Shown here piece after piece: positions 1 to 9,245 of a stretch of 64,000 nt of DNA (positions are counted from its first letter, which is position 1; every line of letters starts with the position of its first letter). Position numbers and translations under genes: made by a program. The DNA lies in the NCBI RefSeq assembly GCF_000281045.1, contig NW_008246096.1, positions 284,455 through 348,454 on the forward strand. The letters are read 5' to 3'. The stretch is from Saprolegnia diclina VS20. Its lineage: Eukaryota > Oomycota > Saprolegniomycetes > Saprolegniales > Saprolegniaceae. The notes below the pieces were generated by a model. It did not search any database, was not told the DNA's origin, and saw only the letters and a list, made by a program, of their open reading frames with translations.

Positions 1-113
1 CCGAGTCTGTCGTGTCGAATGCATCGACGCACTGCAGCATCGCACGCACTGGGAGTAGGACAAATTGACCATTGTCGCTGGCGGAAAACTGACTTGGCAG
101 CCGTTTTGAATCG

Positions 114-2975
114 ATGAGCAGCAAGGTGCCATTGAAGTGACAACTGGTGTGTTGAGCTGCGCGTAGATCCGCGTGGTTGTGCGCGTGCGGCCGCCGCTCT
201 CGATTGAGAAGGCGCACCAGTGCACGAGCCTCGTGTTGGACCCGCGGGCCAAGCGCGTCCGGCTCGGAAAGGACGCGGCAAAGGATTTTCAATTCGACCA
301 AGTCTTTGAGCCGACGACGACCCAGAGCGAGCTGTACGAGCGCACGGGCGTCGCCAGCATGATCGCCAGCGTTCTAGACGGGTACGCATTTCTATCACTG
401 ACGTCAACGACGTTAGCATAGGTTTCACGCGACCATCTTTGCCTACGGCCAGACCGGGTCGGGCAAAACCTTTAGCATGGAAGGCTACGAGTACGAGGTG
501 CGCCTCATGTTGCTACCACTCCGAGCTCAAATTGGAAGCAGAAAACAGCATCCCGGCCCACTGAGCGCGTGAACGCCCGGCCCAAAGTCGACGTGTCGTC
601 CGACCGCCTTGGCGTACGAGCGGCCATCGCCTTTGATGTCGATCAACGATGGCTAGATCGTCCCTCGTGTGATCTTGGGCATCTACAATGCGGTGGCGAG
701 CGCCGACAAGGTACACGCACGCGGAAGGTCCATAGAGCGGAAGATGATGCATGTTTAGATCCGCGAGTATACGATTCGATGCTCGTTTGTTCAGATCTAC
801 AACGAGCAGGTACCCGTCCCACATCTCGTGCGCGTGCATCGACCGCACTAGATCCTCGACCTCTTGAACCCAAGTCTGGGGGCCGCCACAAAGTACTACG
901 AAAGGACGACTACCATTTGCAATGGCACGCACTAGGTCGCTTCGACTGCGCTGGGCAGCCACCCACGAGTTTTACGTTGAGAACCTCATCACGATCACGT
1001 GCACGAGCGCCGACGAGGTTCGGGCGCTAACGGTTGGCATGTGTTTCTACTGTGTCTAGATGCTGTCGAAATTCCAAGACGGCGTCAAGCACAAAATCAT
1101 GGCATCGCACAACCTCAACGCAGCGTCGTCGCGGTCCCACTGCATCTACACCTTGTATGTCGAGAGTGTCGATACGACCAACCCCGAAGACGTGGTCAAG
1201 GCCAAGCTCTCGCTCGGTGCCGCACCTCCTTGTATGACACTTGACTACACCGGAACCTAGTCGACTTGGCTGGCTCGGAGCGCGTGGTCAAGACGGGCGC
1301 GACCGGTAGGCCTTGTTAGAGCAAGCACAGCAAACGCTAGAGTAGGGGTCACGCTGCAAGAGTCGATCGGCATCAACAAGTCGCTCTTCGTCTTGCGCCA
1401 AGTGATTCAGACGCTCAGCGACGAGGCCAAAGACGGAGGCGACACCAAACACGTACCATACCGCGACTCGAAGCTCACGGCGCTTCTCAAGCACAGGTTC
1501 TTACGCCGGACGGATCGGTACATTCACGCTGCGTGTAGCTTGGGTGGCAACAGCATCACGCTTATGATCGCTTGCCTCTCGCCCAGCGACGTCTATATGG
1601 ACGAGAACCTGAGCACGCTCGTGTATGCGGCCCGCGCGCAGGTAAGCGATGAATTCCACTCACGGGTGCCCCACGCTACCTAGTCGATTGCCAACAAGCC
1701 AACCAAGAACGAAGACCCCAAGACGCTCTTGATCCAGCAGCTTCGCGACGAAGTTGCGCAGCTCAAAGCACAGCTGGCCCACGTGCGTACCTTATTTGAT
1801 TATTTCAGTGGAAGATCGCTGGGTAGGCCCACGACGTGATTATGCAGCTGGGGGGCAAGGACGAACGCGTGCTGGGATCTATGAGCAGTCAGCGCCAGAG
1901 CGACCAGGAAGGAACGGCGGCGCTGCCCACAACGACAAGGCACAAGACGAGCGACAACAACGAATGTGATCCGCGGCTCGAGCCTGCGGCTCCGCTTGCC
2001 AAGCCGGGCAAACTTCTGGCACAACCAAGCCGCAACAACAACCAAGAAAAGGACAGTGCGGTGACGTTGTCACCGTCCTCAACCAAAGCAAACGAGGCGC
2101 AAGCGACTGTCGAAACCACCAAGTTGCAGCTGCACGTCATCGACAACGTGTCGCTGATCAAAACCATGTTTCAAGTTGATACATTGATACACGCGTCTCG
2201 TTCTCGAAGTGGCTTTTGCAATAGAACGAGCGAACGCTGCGGCTCGCGCTGGAGAAAGCCCAAGGCGACGTCGGCGCACAGACGGCGGAAGTACGCGCGC
2301 TCAACCTCGAGAACCGCGCGCTACGGGAGGTTGGCAGCTTGATTCTTGAGCCAGCTTGATCGTATCGGGCATGCTACTAGCGCATGGAGGTCCTCGAGTA
2401 CTTGGCACTCGGCGCTGATGACGGCGTGTCCTTGGCGCGGCCCTCCCAAGACCGCATCGACAACGTGCTCACGGAGCGCGCAGCTTCTTCTACCCTACCC
2501 CCTCCGAGTCTTGCAACAACCAGCAGTCGGACCCTCTAGCCTCCCACCAACCTGACTCACAACCTAGAACCCGCTACTGTCGACGCCAAGCCAACGCACG
2601 AGACTGGCGTGCTCTCGGTACCCGACGTCGTGTTGGAACTGATCCACAAGGCCACTTGGTAGATCAGTGAGCTCCGCCATCTCCTGAGTGGCAAGCCCAA
2701 GTACCCCTTTCTGGCGTCGCTTTATGTACAGACTTGTCCTGCGTAGATCGAGCGATGCGCCAGCGCAACGCAACCGGGCGACCCGGCGTGTGCATAGCGC
2801 CGCCGACATTCCCACCCGCCCGTCGCTGCTCGAGCAAGGTGGGCGCTACAACGTCACTACTGGAAAATGCGAGTCCTACGGTGTAGACCCGACAGAGACG
2901 CTATCGGAGCTCAACCGGTTACTACGCGCCAAGGCCACCCTCAAAGCAGCTTCCAGTCGACCCACTCCGTTATAG
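114..2975 (+). CDS. Kinesin-like motor protein, N-terminal motor, many short introns
   Basis: Microtubule-dependent ATPase motor. The start is probably ATG 114: a 4-codon exon (MSSK) joins across a 41-nt intron (126-166) to IRVVVRVRPP, the standard kinesin N-terminus. Motor motifs follow in order across exons: P-loop GQTGSGKT (about 450-475), an IYNEQ segment (about 790-810), switch I with NAASSRSH (about 1120-1140), switch II VDLAGSE (about 1262-1280), and the YRDSKLT block (about 1460). Downstream come the neck segment ending NEDPKTLLIQQL and charged coiled-coil exons (for example about 2225-2330). The stop is TAG 2973-2975. Exons between 500 and 1000 are hard to phase and some may be misjoined. 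The kinesin subfamily cannot be assigned by eye. The gene is convergent with the PLP enzyme, 48 bp between stops. Confidence 0.88.
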
Positions 2976-3023
2976 AAAGAGAGCTATAGACAGTGGAAAC
3001 ATGCAACATTATTGTCCGTCGAT

Positions 3024-4868
3024 TTACGCGTAAATAGTCTTGATCGCGTCCTCAATCACGGCAATGACAACCGGGACGTCGGCGTTGGGCGGGAAGCTGA
3101 GGCGGCAGAGCTCGACGCCACCGACGAGCTGCTTGGCCTTGTCCTCGGCCTTGATCGCACCCTGCGTCGACGTCGCGGGCACCGTGCAGTAGACGAGGCC
3201 GTTGTCCTGGCCAAACGACACGCACGGCTTGAAGTGGTTCTTGTGCGCCGTGAGCAAGTCCACAAAGCGCTGGGCGAGCGCAATGTTCTCTTCAGCGGTC
3301 GCCGTCGGGAGCGGCGGCAAGTTGAACGAGAACGTCGACGTCGTAAAGCCCGCGGCCGCTTGCGCCGGCGTCACGAACGCCAAGTCCATCACGTAACCCT
3401 TGGCGTGCGTCTTGACGGCCTGCACGAGTGCGTTCCCGACGGCGTTCGTGACTTCGTACGCCTTGCGGTTGCGCGCCTCAACGCCGACGTGGTTGCTCGT
3501 GAGGCGGTAGAGCTGGTCATGCTTGGCCGTCGTATCGAGGAGCGCGCCGGTCCAGCGCACCTTTTCGAGCAGCGCAACCGACTTGGCCGACGCGCTGTTG
3601 GCGATAATCGTGCCGGCGGTCGTGAAGCCACGGCTGACGCTCTTGCTCATGCTGATAAAGACCATCGTCGTGAGGCCGGGGGCGACATCCGACATTTTGC
3701 GCATGACTTCGCACGCCGGCGCAAACGTCGTGTCGACAAGCAGCAGCACGTCCTTGCCCGTGCGCGTCTGGTACGACGTCAGATGCGTTGCGAGCGTGGC
3801 CATGTCCGGGACCTTCATGTCTGGGTTGGTCGGGATCTCGACAAAGAGCACCGTCGTCTTGTTCTTTGGCGAGAGCGCATCGAGCGCCGCCTTGATCGAC
3901 GACGAGATCTCGTTCTTGCCCGTGATGTCGAACGTCGACTTGGAGAAGAGCGTCGGCGCGCGCGACGTAAAGATGTCGGTGAGCTGCGACGAGCCGCCGT
4001 ACGCGGTGCTGGCCATGAGCACGTCGGCGCCGCCCGACTGGAGGAGCGCGAGCCAGAGCGTGCACACGGACGGGAGGCCGGCCGTGAAGACGACCGGCTG
4101 CGCGTCGGCCTTGGCGTCCGTGCCCGACATGGTCTGCAAATGCGCGTAGAACGCGTTGAGCTCTTCGGGCGACGAGCGATCCTGGTCGGCCGTCACCTTG
4201 ACGTTGGCAATCGCCTGGAGGTACGCCTCGCACACGGGCGTCGTGAGCGGCGTCGCGAGGCGCTTACGCACGACGAGGACGTCGGCCGGCGCAATCTTGG
4301 CCGTGTTGTGGATGTACAAGACCGAGTTGGGCGTCACGATACCGTCGGCGTGGGCGACCGCGGTCGGCGTCGCCTGAAGCGAGAGCACAACGACCGACGC
4401 GTCAGCGACGGGGCGACCGGCGCGGACCGTCAAGTTGGTGTTGAGGAGCTTGAGGGCATCGATCTGCTCTTGCGTGAACGGCGTCGTCGCGCTCTCGTCG
4501 ACGTAGAGGACGACTGGAAGCTTGGCGGCGAGGAGCACCGAGATGATCGGCATCGTCGTCGAACCAAACGTAAAGACTTGCGCCGTGGGCAAGCCAACCT
4601 GGGCGCCGAGGACAAACTCGAGCAGCGTCGAGATGTTGGACGAGACGCGGAGGTAGTCTTCGGCGTTGCCGGTCGCCGTGAGCTCAGCCTCGGTAATGGT
4701 CGCGTCCTTGGCCGCGTGCTTGGCGCTGATGAGCGCCTCAATGTTGGCGGCGAAGGCTTCGCGGCCGAGCAGCGCCGAGTTGGCAAAGGTCGTGCCCCGC
4801 CACTCGTACGGGAGGTTGGCGAGGATCACGGGCAAGTACTGCTGCACGATAGCGAAGGAGGCGACCAT
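3024..4868 (-). CDS. PLP-dependent enzyme, Cys/Met metabolism fold (cystathionine gamma-synthase/lyase-like)
   Basis: Single uninterrupted ORF of 614 aa from ATG 4868. The open frame runs 37 codons further upstream, but those residues read like promoter sequence with CCAAT boxes, so the internal ATG is preferred. The order FVEIPTNPDMKVPD, then LLLVDTTFAPACEV, then FISMSKSVSRG matches Cys/Met-metabolism PLP enzymes: a substrate-loop ExPTNP, a PLP-contacting Asp, and the Schiff-base Lys at about residue 409. The expected chemistry is transsulfuration or gamma-elimination on cysteine, homocysteine or methionine derivatives. It is longer than the usual 400-residue enzyme, recalling fungal cystathionine gamma-synthases with an N-terminal extension. 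The sequence around the Lys (SMSKS) departs from the usual SxTK, so the exact substrate is open. Confidence 0.7.
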   Translation of the reverse strand: MVASFAIVQQYLPVILANLPYEWRGTTFANSALLGREAFAANIEALISAKHAAKDATITEAELTATGNAEDYLRVSSNISTLLEFVLGAQVGLPTAQVFTFGSTTMPIISVLLAAKLPVVLYVDESATTPFTQEQIDALKLLNTNLTVRAGRPVADASVVVLSLQATPTAVAHADGIVTPNSVLYIHNTAKIAPADVLVVRKRLATPLTTPVCEAYLQAIANVKVTADQDRSSPEELNAFYAHLQTMSGTDAKADAQPVVFTAGLPSVCTLWLALLQSGGADVLMASTAYGGSSQLTDIFTSRAPTLFSKSTFDITGKNEISSSIKAALDALSPKNKTTVLFVEIPTNPDMKVPDMATLATHLTSYQTRTGKDVLLLVDTTFAPACEVMRKMSDVAPGLTTMVFISMSKSVSRGFTTAGTIIANSASAKSVALLEKVRWTGALLDTTAKHDQLYRLTSNHVGVEARNRKAYEVTNAVGNALVQAVKTHAKGYVMDLAFVTPAQAAAGFTTSTFSFNLPPLPTATAEENIALAQRFVDLLTAHKNHFKPCVSFGQDNGLVYCTVPATSTQGAIKAEDKAKQLVGGVELCRLSFPPNADVPVVIAVIEDAIKTIYA

Positions 4869-5651
4869 GGTGCAAATGCAAAATGAGACGTCAGCGACCA
4901 CGAGCCGAATAATGATTCGCGTGTTTGATTGGCTGATAATTCTGTCGAATCGGCGCCGCCACCATGAAGCGGTGTGCAAGGTGGGCGATTCGCGCGTGAT
5001 GATTGGCGCACAAGTAGCGAATCACGTGCCGCCAAAAGGATTTTCCCAGCCAGCGGGACAAACCCTGCAGCAATTGCCTTGAAAAAGACGCTGGCCACCT
5101 GTTCTTGAAAACAAGCTGGTAAGCGCGCACGCGGCACTGTACTGAATCAAGGGAATCTGTGCTGCACCCCGACCCCTATGCGGGGAAATATCCATGGGAT
5201 GTCCCAGTGCAAGACTCGAGGAGTTCGGTGGAACGTCAGTGGCGAATGGCGTCAGCAATGGCGACCAACGCCTAGGAAGACGGCGATGGGCCGCCATCGC
5301 TTGAGCTCGCTCAACCTAGTTGATGGAAGGAAGCTATCTGAGCGATATGAGAGAAGTTGATGGCGCCTGTCTGGGCCGAAGATCCGTGGGCGTGAAGCTG
5401 TGAAATGTGTGGCTGGCAGACGACGTCAAGGTTGAAGACCGGAGTTCAAGCACATCCTCTTGAGGATTGTGATGACGCTGATTCGAAGAAAGGCCTGCTT
5501 TCGTCTCGCGGGCCGCACGAGCAGTCGCAAGGGGGCGCGACAGGCGAGGGAGGTGGCATTGGTAGAACCGGTTACAGCGGTTGGACCAGTCGGTTAGACA
5601 ATGAAAGGACCGGTTTAGTGAACCGTGGTTGTGGCAAGATCTGGACTGGAA
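4869..5651. promoter_or_regulatory. Divergent intergenic region with CCAAT boxes and a CGGTT cluster
   Basis: No convincing gene is seen in these 783 bp; the longer open frames lack codon bias and are antisense or short. Near the PLP gene are two inverted CCAAT boxes (GATTGG at 4927-4932, about 60 bp upstream of its ATG, and ATTGG at 5002-5006). Near the ATG17-like gene is a cluster of CGGTT/AACCG motifs (5566-5625), including the palindrome AACCGGTT. An untranslated first exon of the downstream gene could lie here. Confidence 0.4.
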
Positions 5652-7135
5652 ATGATCTCCGTCGCGCAGTGCGACGTCGGTATCAAGCGCGATGGCTTGG
5701 CGCTCGCCGAGCTGCATGAGCAAGCGCTTGGTCTCCAAGGGCTGCTGCATGAGATCTGTACGACGATGACCATGCGCATCCAGGCGGTCGCGTCGTCGGT
5801 TGAGGCGAGTGAGGCAGCTGTCGAGGCGCAGCGGGCGGCGACCACCGACTTCTTGGCCACGCACGAGCCTGTGTGGACCCGATCGCCTATCACGCTGTAA
5901 ATCACCTGGGTATGCTAGGTCACTCTCAGGATCAACTCGATCTTTGATGCGCTTCAGGGCCAGGCCGTGGACCCCAATATGGTAGCGACTTGTATGGCCC
6001 ATCGGTGGGTCCTTGATGAAGCATGTGCCAGGTCGGCGGCGAGGAGGGCAAGACGCTCTTCGACTTTGTCGATGGCGACACAGTGCTGCAGCTGCAAAAG
6101 GACGCCGCCGCGCATGGCGCCATGTTGACCGCGCAACCTTTGGCTGCCTGGCACTCATCGCTGCCAATCACTAGGCTGCACGCGCTCGTGGCAAAGCATG
6201 CGATGGCCCTCGACACCATCCGCTCGATGCTTCATTTCTACTACACGATCGATTTTGAGATCCTTGGTGACGCGACGTCGTCGTTCGAAGCGATTGCGAT
6301 CCCCGGTGGCGACGTGTGGGCGACCCTCGCCAGCCACGTCGGCGACCTCGTGGCCCGCACCGCCGAGAACATCCCACAGCACGTACGACGACGCCCTTGG
6401 ACGTTCCATTGAACTCCTTTGTTGACCTCTGACGTAGCGATCGTTGCTCGATGGCAACACCTCGTACGCAGCGGATTTGCGTATTTGCGCTCCTGATGCT
6501 GTCGGTAGCCAAGTCTCATCGTCGTCCCTCGCGCTGGTCAAGGCCAGCCAAGACGCTGTCGACCGGCTGAGTACGCTCTACGACACGGCCGTACCACCGA
6601 TGCCCTTCATTCTCTCCGGTGCATCATCGACATGTCTGTAGCTCGACCACTTTGTGGATATGGAGCAGTGCGACCGCAAGATCGTCGAGAGCTTCGCCGA
6701 CATGCACGACGTCAACGTCGAGTACGACCGCGTCTACAGTGCGACACGCGCGCTGTACGAGGAGCTCGTGACGCTCGAGGGGTTCTATGCCCAGTTCCAA
6801 GCGTCGTTTGCGTCGCTGGCCATCGAGCTCGGACGGCGAAAGGCGTTTGCACAGCAGCATCTGCACGCGGTAGACATGACGCGACGACGTCGACGAATTG
6901 CGATACGTCCTGCGTAGGCGCGGGAGATGCAGGCGCGGCTGCGTGCTGCCGAAGAGGCCGAGCAAAAGGCGCGGCAAGCCTACGCGACGCTGCACCTTCG
7001 ATTCCTTCCCGCGTCATTGGCCCCGCTCGTCGAGGTACGATGCAACAACGAGATGGAGTGCAGATCGATCAACGGACGCCGTAGGAAGCGCCGTTGACGA
7101 TGCGCCTCGAGCTCGTGCGTCCGACCGTCGAGTAG
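5652..7135 (+). CDS. ATG17-like autophagy scaffold protein
   Basis: About 400 residues over several exons. ATG 5652 opens MISVAQCDVGIKR. Three features recall the Atg17/ATG11-FIP200 fold: an N-terminal helix with LAELHEQALGLQGLLHE, a KTLFDFVDGDTV segment after the join to VDPNM (exon starting 6029), and a later exon with LEGFYAQFQASF...ELGRR, where Atg17 proteins carry a similar aromatic/RR helix. The last exons give a coiled coil (EMQARLRAAEEAEQ) and the ending FLPASLAPLVEEAP, like the conserved tail before the Atg17 stop. Such proteins scaffold the Atg1/ULK1 kinase complex at the phagophore assembly site. The stop is TAG 7133-7135. Exon borders at 6380-6660 are uncertain. No ubiquitin-like or C-terminal claw domain is seen, so this is a short Atg17-type form. 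Confidence 0.55.
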
Positions 7136-7164
7136 CCAGAGCAACATTGTGTGTACTGTATCAT

Positions 7165-8611
7165 TCACTGCGTCGACGGTCGACTACTACTGCTAGCTAT
7201 AAGGTGCTCGTTCTTGACGAGGTCGGTGGCGGGCGACGCACTGGGTGTTGCTGTCGGCATCGTCGGTTGGCTCTTGGCGGCGCGCTTCTCGATCTTGACT
7301 TTGGCGGCCTCTTCCTGGATAACCTTGATCTTGTCGTTGTACAGCCCGAGGATATCACCATAGGGCGTAAAGCTACAGTCGAGTCGTCAGCTGCTCGGAG
7401 CGTACATACCAAGGGTTTACCCGAGGTTGTACAGTGCTCGTAGCGCGTCCGAGCCTGTCAGCGTCGTTTTGCCGCGCTTGTTGATGATCGCTTGGTCCCG
7501 CGTCTCGCTCGTCAAGTAGAGGAGAAACTCGGTCACACACTCTTGCATGAGCTCTAGGGAATGATGTAGGAGGCGACGCGCTATCGAGTCGAATACCTTT
7601 GGCGTCCTCGGCGATCTTGACCTTGGACTCTTTTGGGAGCGCGGCCTTCATGACCTTGTTGATGTTGCGCACCGGGATGTACAGATGGTCGTCGTCGGCG
7701 CCGGGCGTCGCGGACCGCATTGTCATGTCGACAAAGAAAGGGCTTTCGCTAATGGGCCCGGATGGACGCGGCGCGGTTGCGCTGACTGCTTGCGCTGCCT
7801 TGGGCTTAGGCTCGAGCGCCTTCTTCTTGGGCACCTTGACCACGAGCGACGAGGAGGACGCGGATAGCGTTGGACCAAAGTCGAGCTTTCGCGGGGTGTT
7901 GTTGGTCGGCGTTGGTGCTTGAGCGCTGGTGCTGGGCGCGTGGACGGGTGGTGTCGCCAGCGACGAGGCCGACGAGTGCACGGCGTGTTGCTGCGGCGTC
8001 GCTTGTCGGCTTTGTTGCTGCTTGGAGTACTGCGCATGTGCTTCGTGAATGCTATTGTGGAGCTGGCTCTGGAGTGCGTGCGAGGGCGGCGTCGCGGACG
8101 GGGCGCGGATCTGCGCTTGGGCTTGAATGGCCACGAGGAGGTGCTGTAGGATGATCGCATACTGCTTCGCAACGACGTTCGTCCACACGTACGGCTGCCG
8201 GCTCTGCTTTATCTGTGCACATTGTACAAACTCGTTCTTGGCCTCCCGCAGCATTTGGATCGGCAGGAACGGACCTGTGGCTTCCGGCGGCGTCAGCGTC
8301 GGATGGAACGTCTGCGCCTGGAACCAGCCAAAGAGCGCTTGCAGCACGAGCACGACTTCATCTGCCGTGCTGGCGTTGTGGAACGCGTACAGGAGGTTCA
8401 AGAGCTCGGACGTGCCAAAGTCGTCGTTCGAGTCCAGCCCGAGCGCGGCCGTCGCCTTGTTGCTGCGGTCGGTCGGCGTCGTGCGTACCCGCGTCGGCGC
8501 ATCGGCCAACGTAGGTACGTGCACTGGCGTCGGCGTGGGGCGCGACGGATGGCTAGCCGCCGGCGACGACCGACCTGCGCCGTTGTAGCTCGGGACCGGC
8601 GCCGACTCCAT
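7165..8611 (-). CDS. NF-YB/HAP3-like histone-fold transcription factor with long N-terminal extension
   Basis: Three exons (8611-7597, 7553-7421, 7372-7165) encode 451 aa. The histone fold occupies about residues 310-400: LYIPVRNINKVMKAALP, then AEDAKELMQECVTEF created exactly by the first splice, then LTSETRDQ and GKTTLTGSDALRAL, then LGFTPYGDILGLY. This tracks NF-YB, which dimerises with NF-YC and binds CCAAT boxes with NF-YA. The N-terminal 300 residues are Pro/Ser/Ala/Gln-rich apart from a short helical stretch around residues 64-110 (LLNLLYAFHNAS...VLQALFGWF). NF-YB proteins are usually 150-250 aa, so the extension is notable. DR1/NC2-beta is the main alternative. It is convergent with the ATG17-like gene, 29 bp between stops. 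Confidence 0.75.
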
Positions 8612-9245
8612 CTCGTGGCCGGTGAAAATATTTTAAAACCATTTCATCATTTTATTGCGTATACTCGGCGGCAGATGTCGAGTACAAACGCAGATTCGTG
8701 AACTCCCATTGGCCAAAACAAAGAATTCCGCGTGAAGATATCTCAAGTTGCCGCCAACGGACCCAGTCCCTTCTTCGTGACGCCGTGGCCGTCATGGCCG
8801 CCTCGGCAGACACGACACCAGCCTGTATGGCCTAGGAGGTATAGCGCTGCTCGGCAGCGTGGTATGACGCATTGCGTCTCTCCTGCCACGCCGTTCGTTG
8901 AAGCCAAGTGCAAACTGAGAGCGTCGGCACTCGAGTAGCTTAGCTAGCGTTGCAGTGATCTATAAGAACTTAGCTCCTCGATTGGACGGGTATGGGAGTG
9001 TACAGCCTGAGGAGGCGGAGCCTGACCGCCAGGTACGAAACGAGCGAGGGCAGAACACCCGAGGCACGAGCCGTGGGAAGGCTTCGTCGCAACGGTAGAG
9101 CAGGTCGCCAAGAGTGTGGCCAGGGTCTATAAACACTCTCTGGATCGTGTGCGATACCGAGGATGTGAGGACTTGAAGCCCGGTTACGCAAATGCCTGTT
9201 TTTGTCAGGTGTTAGAGGGTTCACCAGGCGTTACGGCGTCCAAGC
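8612..9245. other. Intergenic region upstream of the LRR array
   Basis: No gene is seen. A TATAAA lies at 9128-9133, about 115 bp before the expected start of the first LRR paralogue. The segment next to the NF-YB start is AT-rich (about 8625-8660). Neither strand shows an ORF with the codon bias of the neighbours. Confidence 0.4.

Noticed and set aside
3012-4886. 624-codon open frame on the plus strand, antisense to the PLP enzyme
   Set aside because: Arg/Asp/Glu/Val-rich shadow of the GC-biased minus-strand gene; no domain, and the opposite strand carries clear enzyme motifs.
5334-6167. 277-codon minus-strand open frame
   Set aside because: Runs across the ATG17-like promoter and first exon in antisense, Arg-rich, no family motif.
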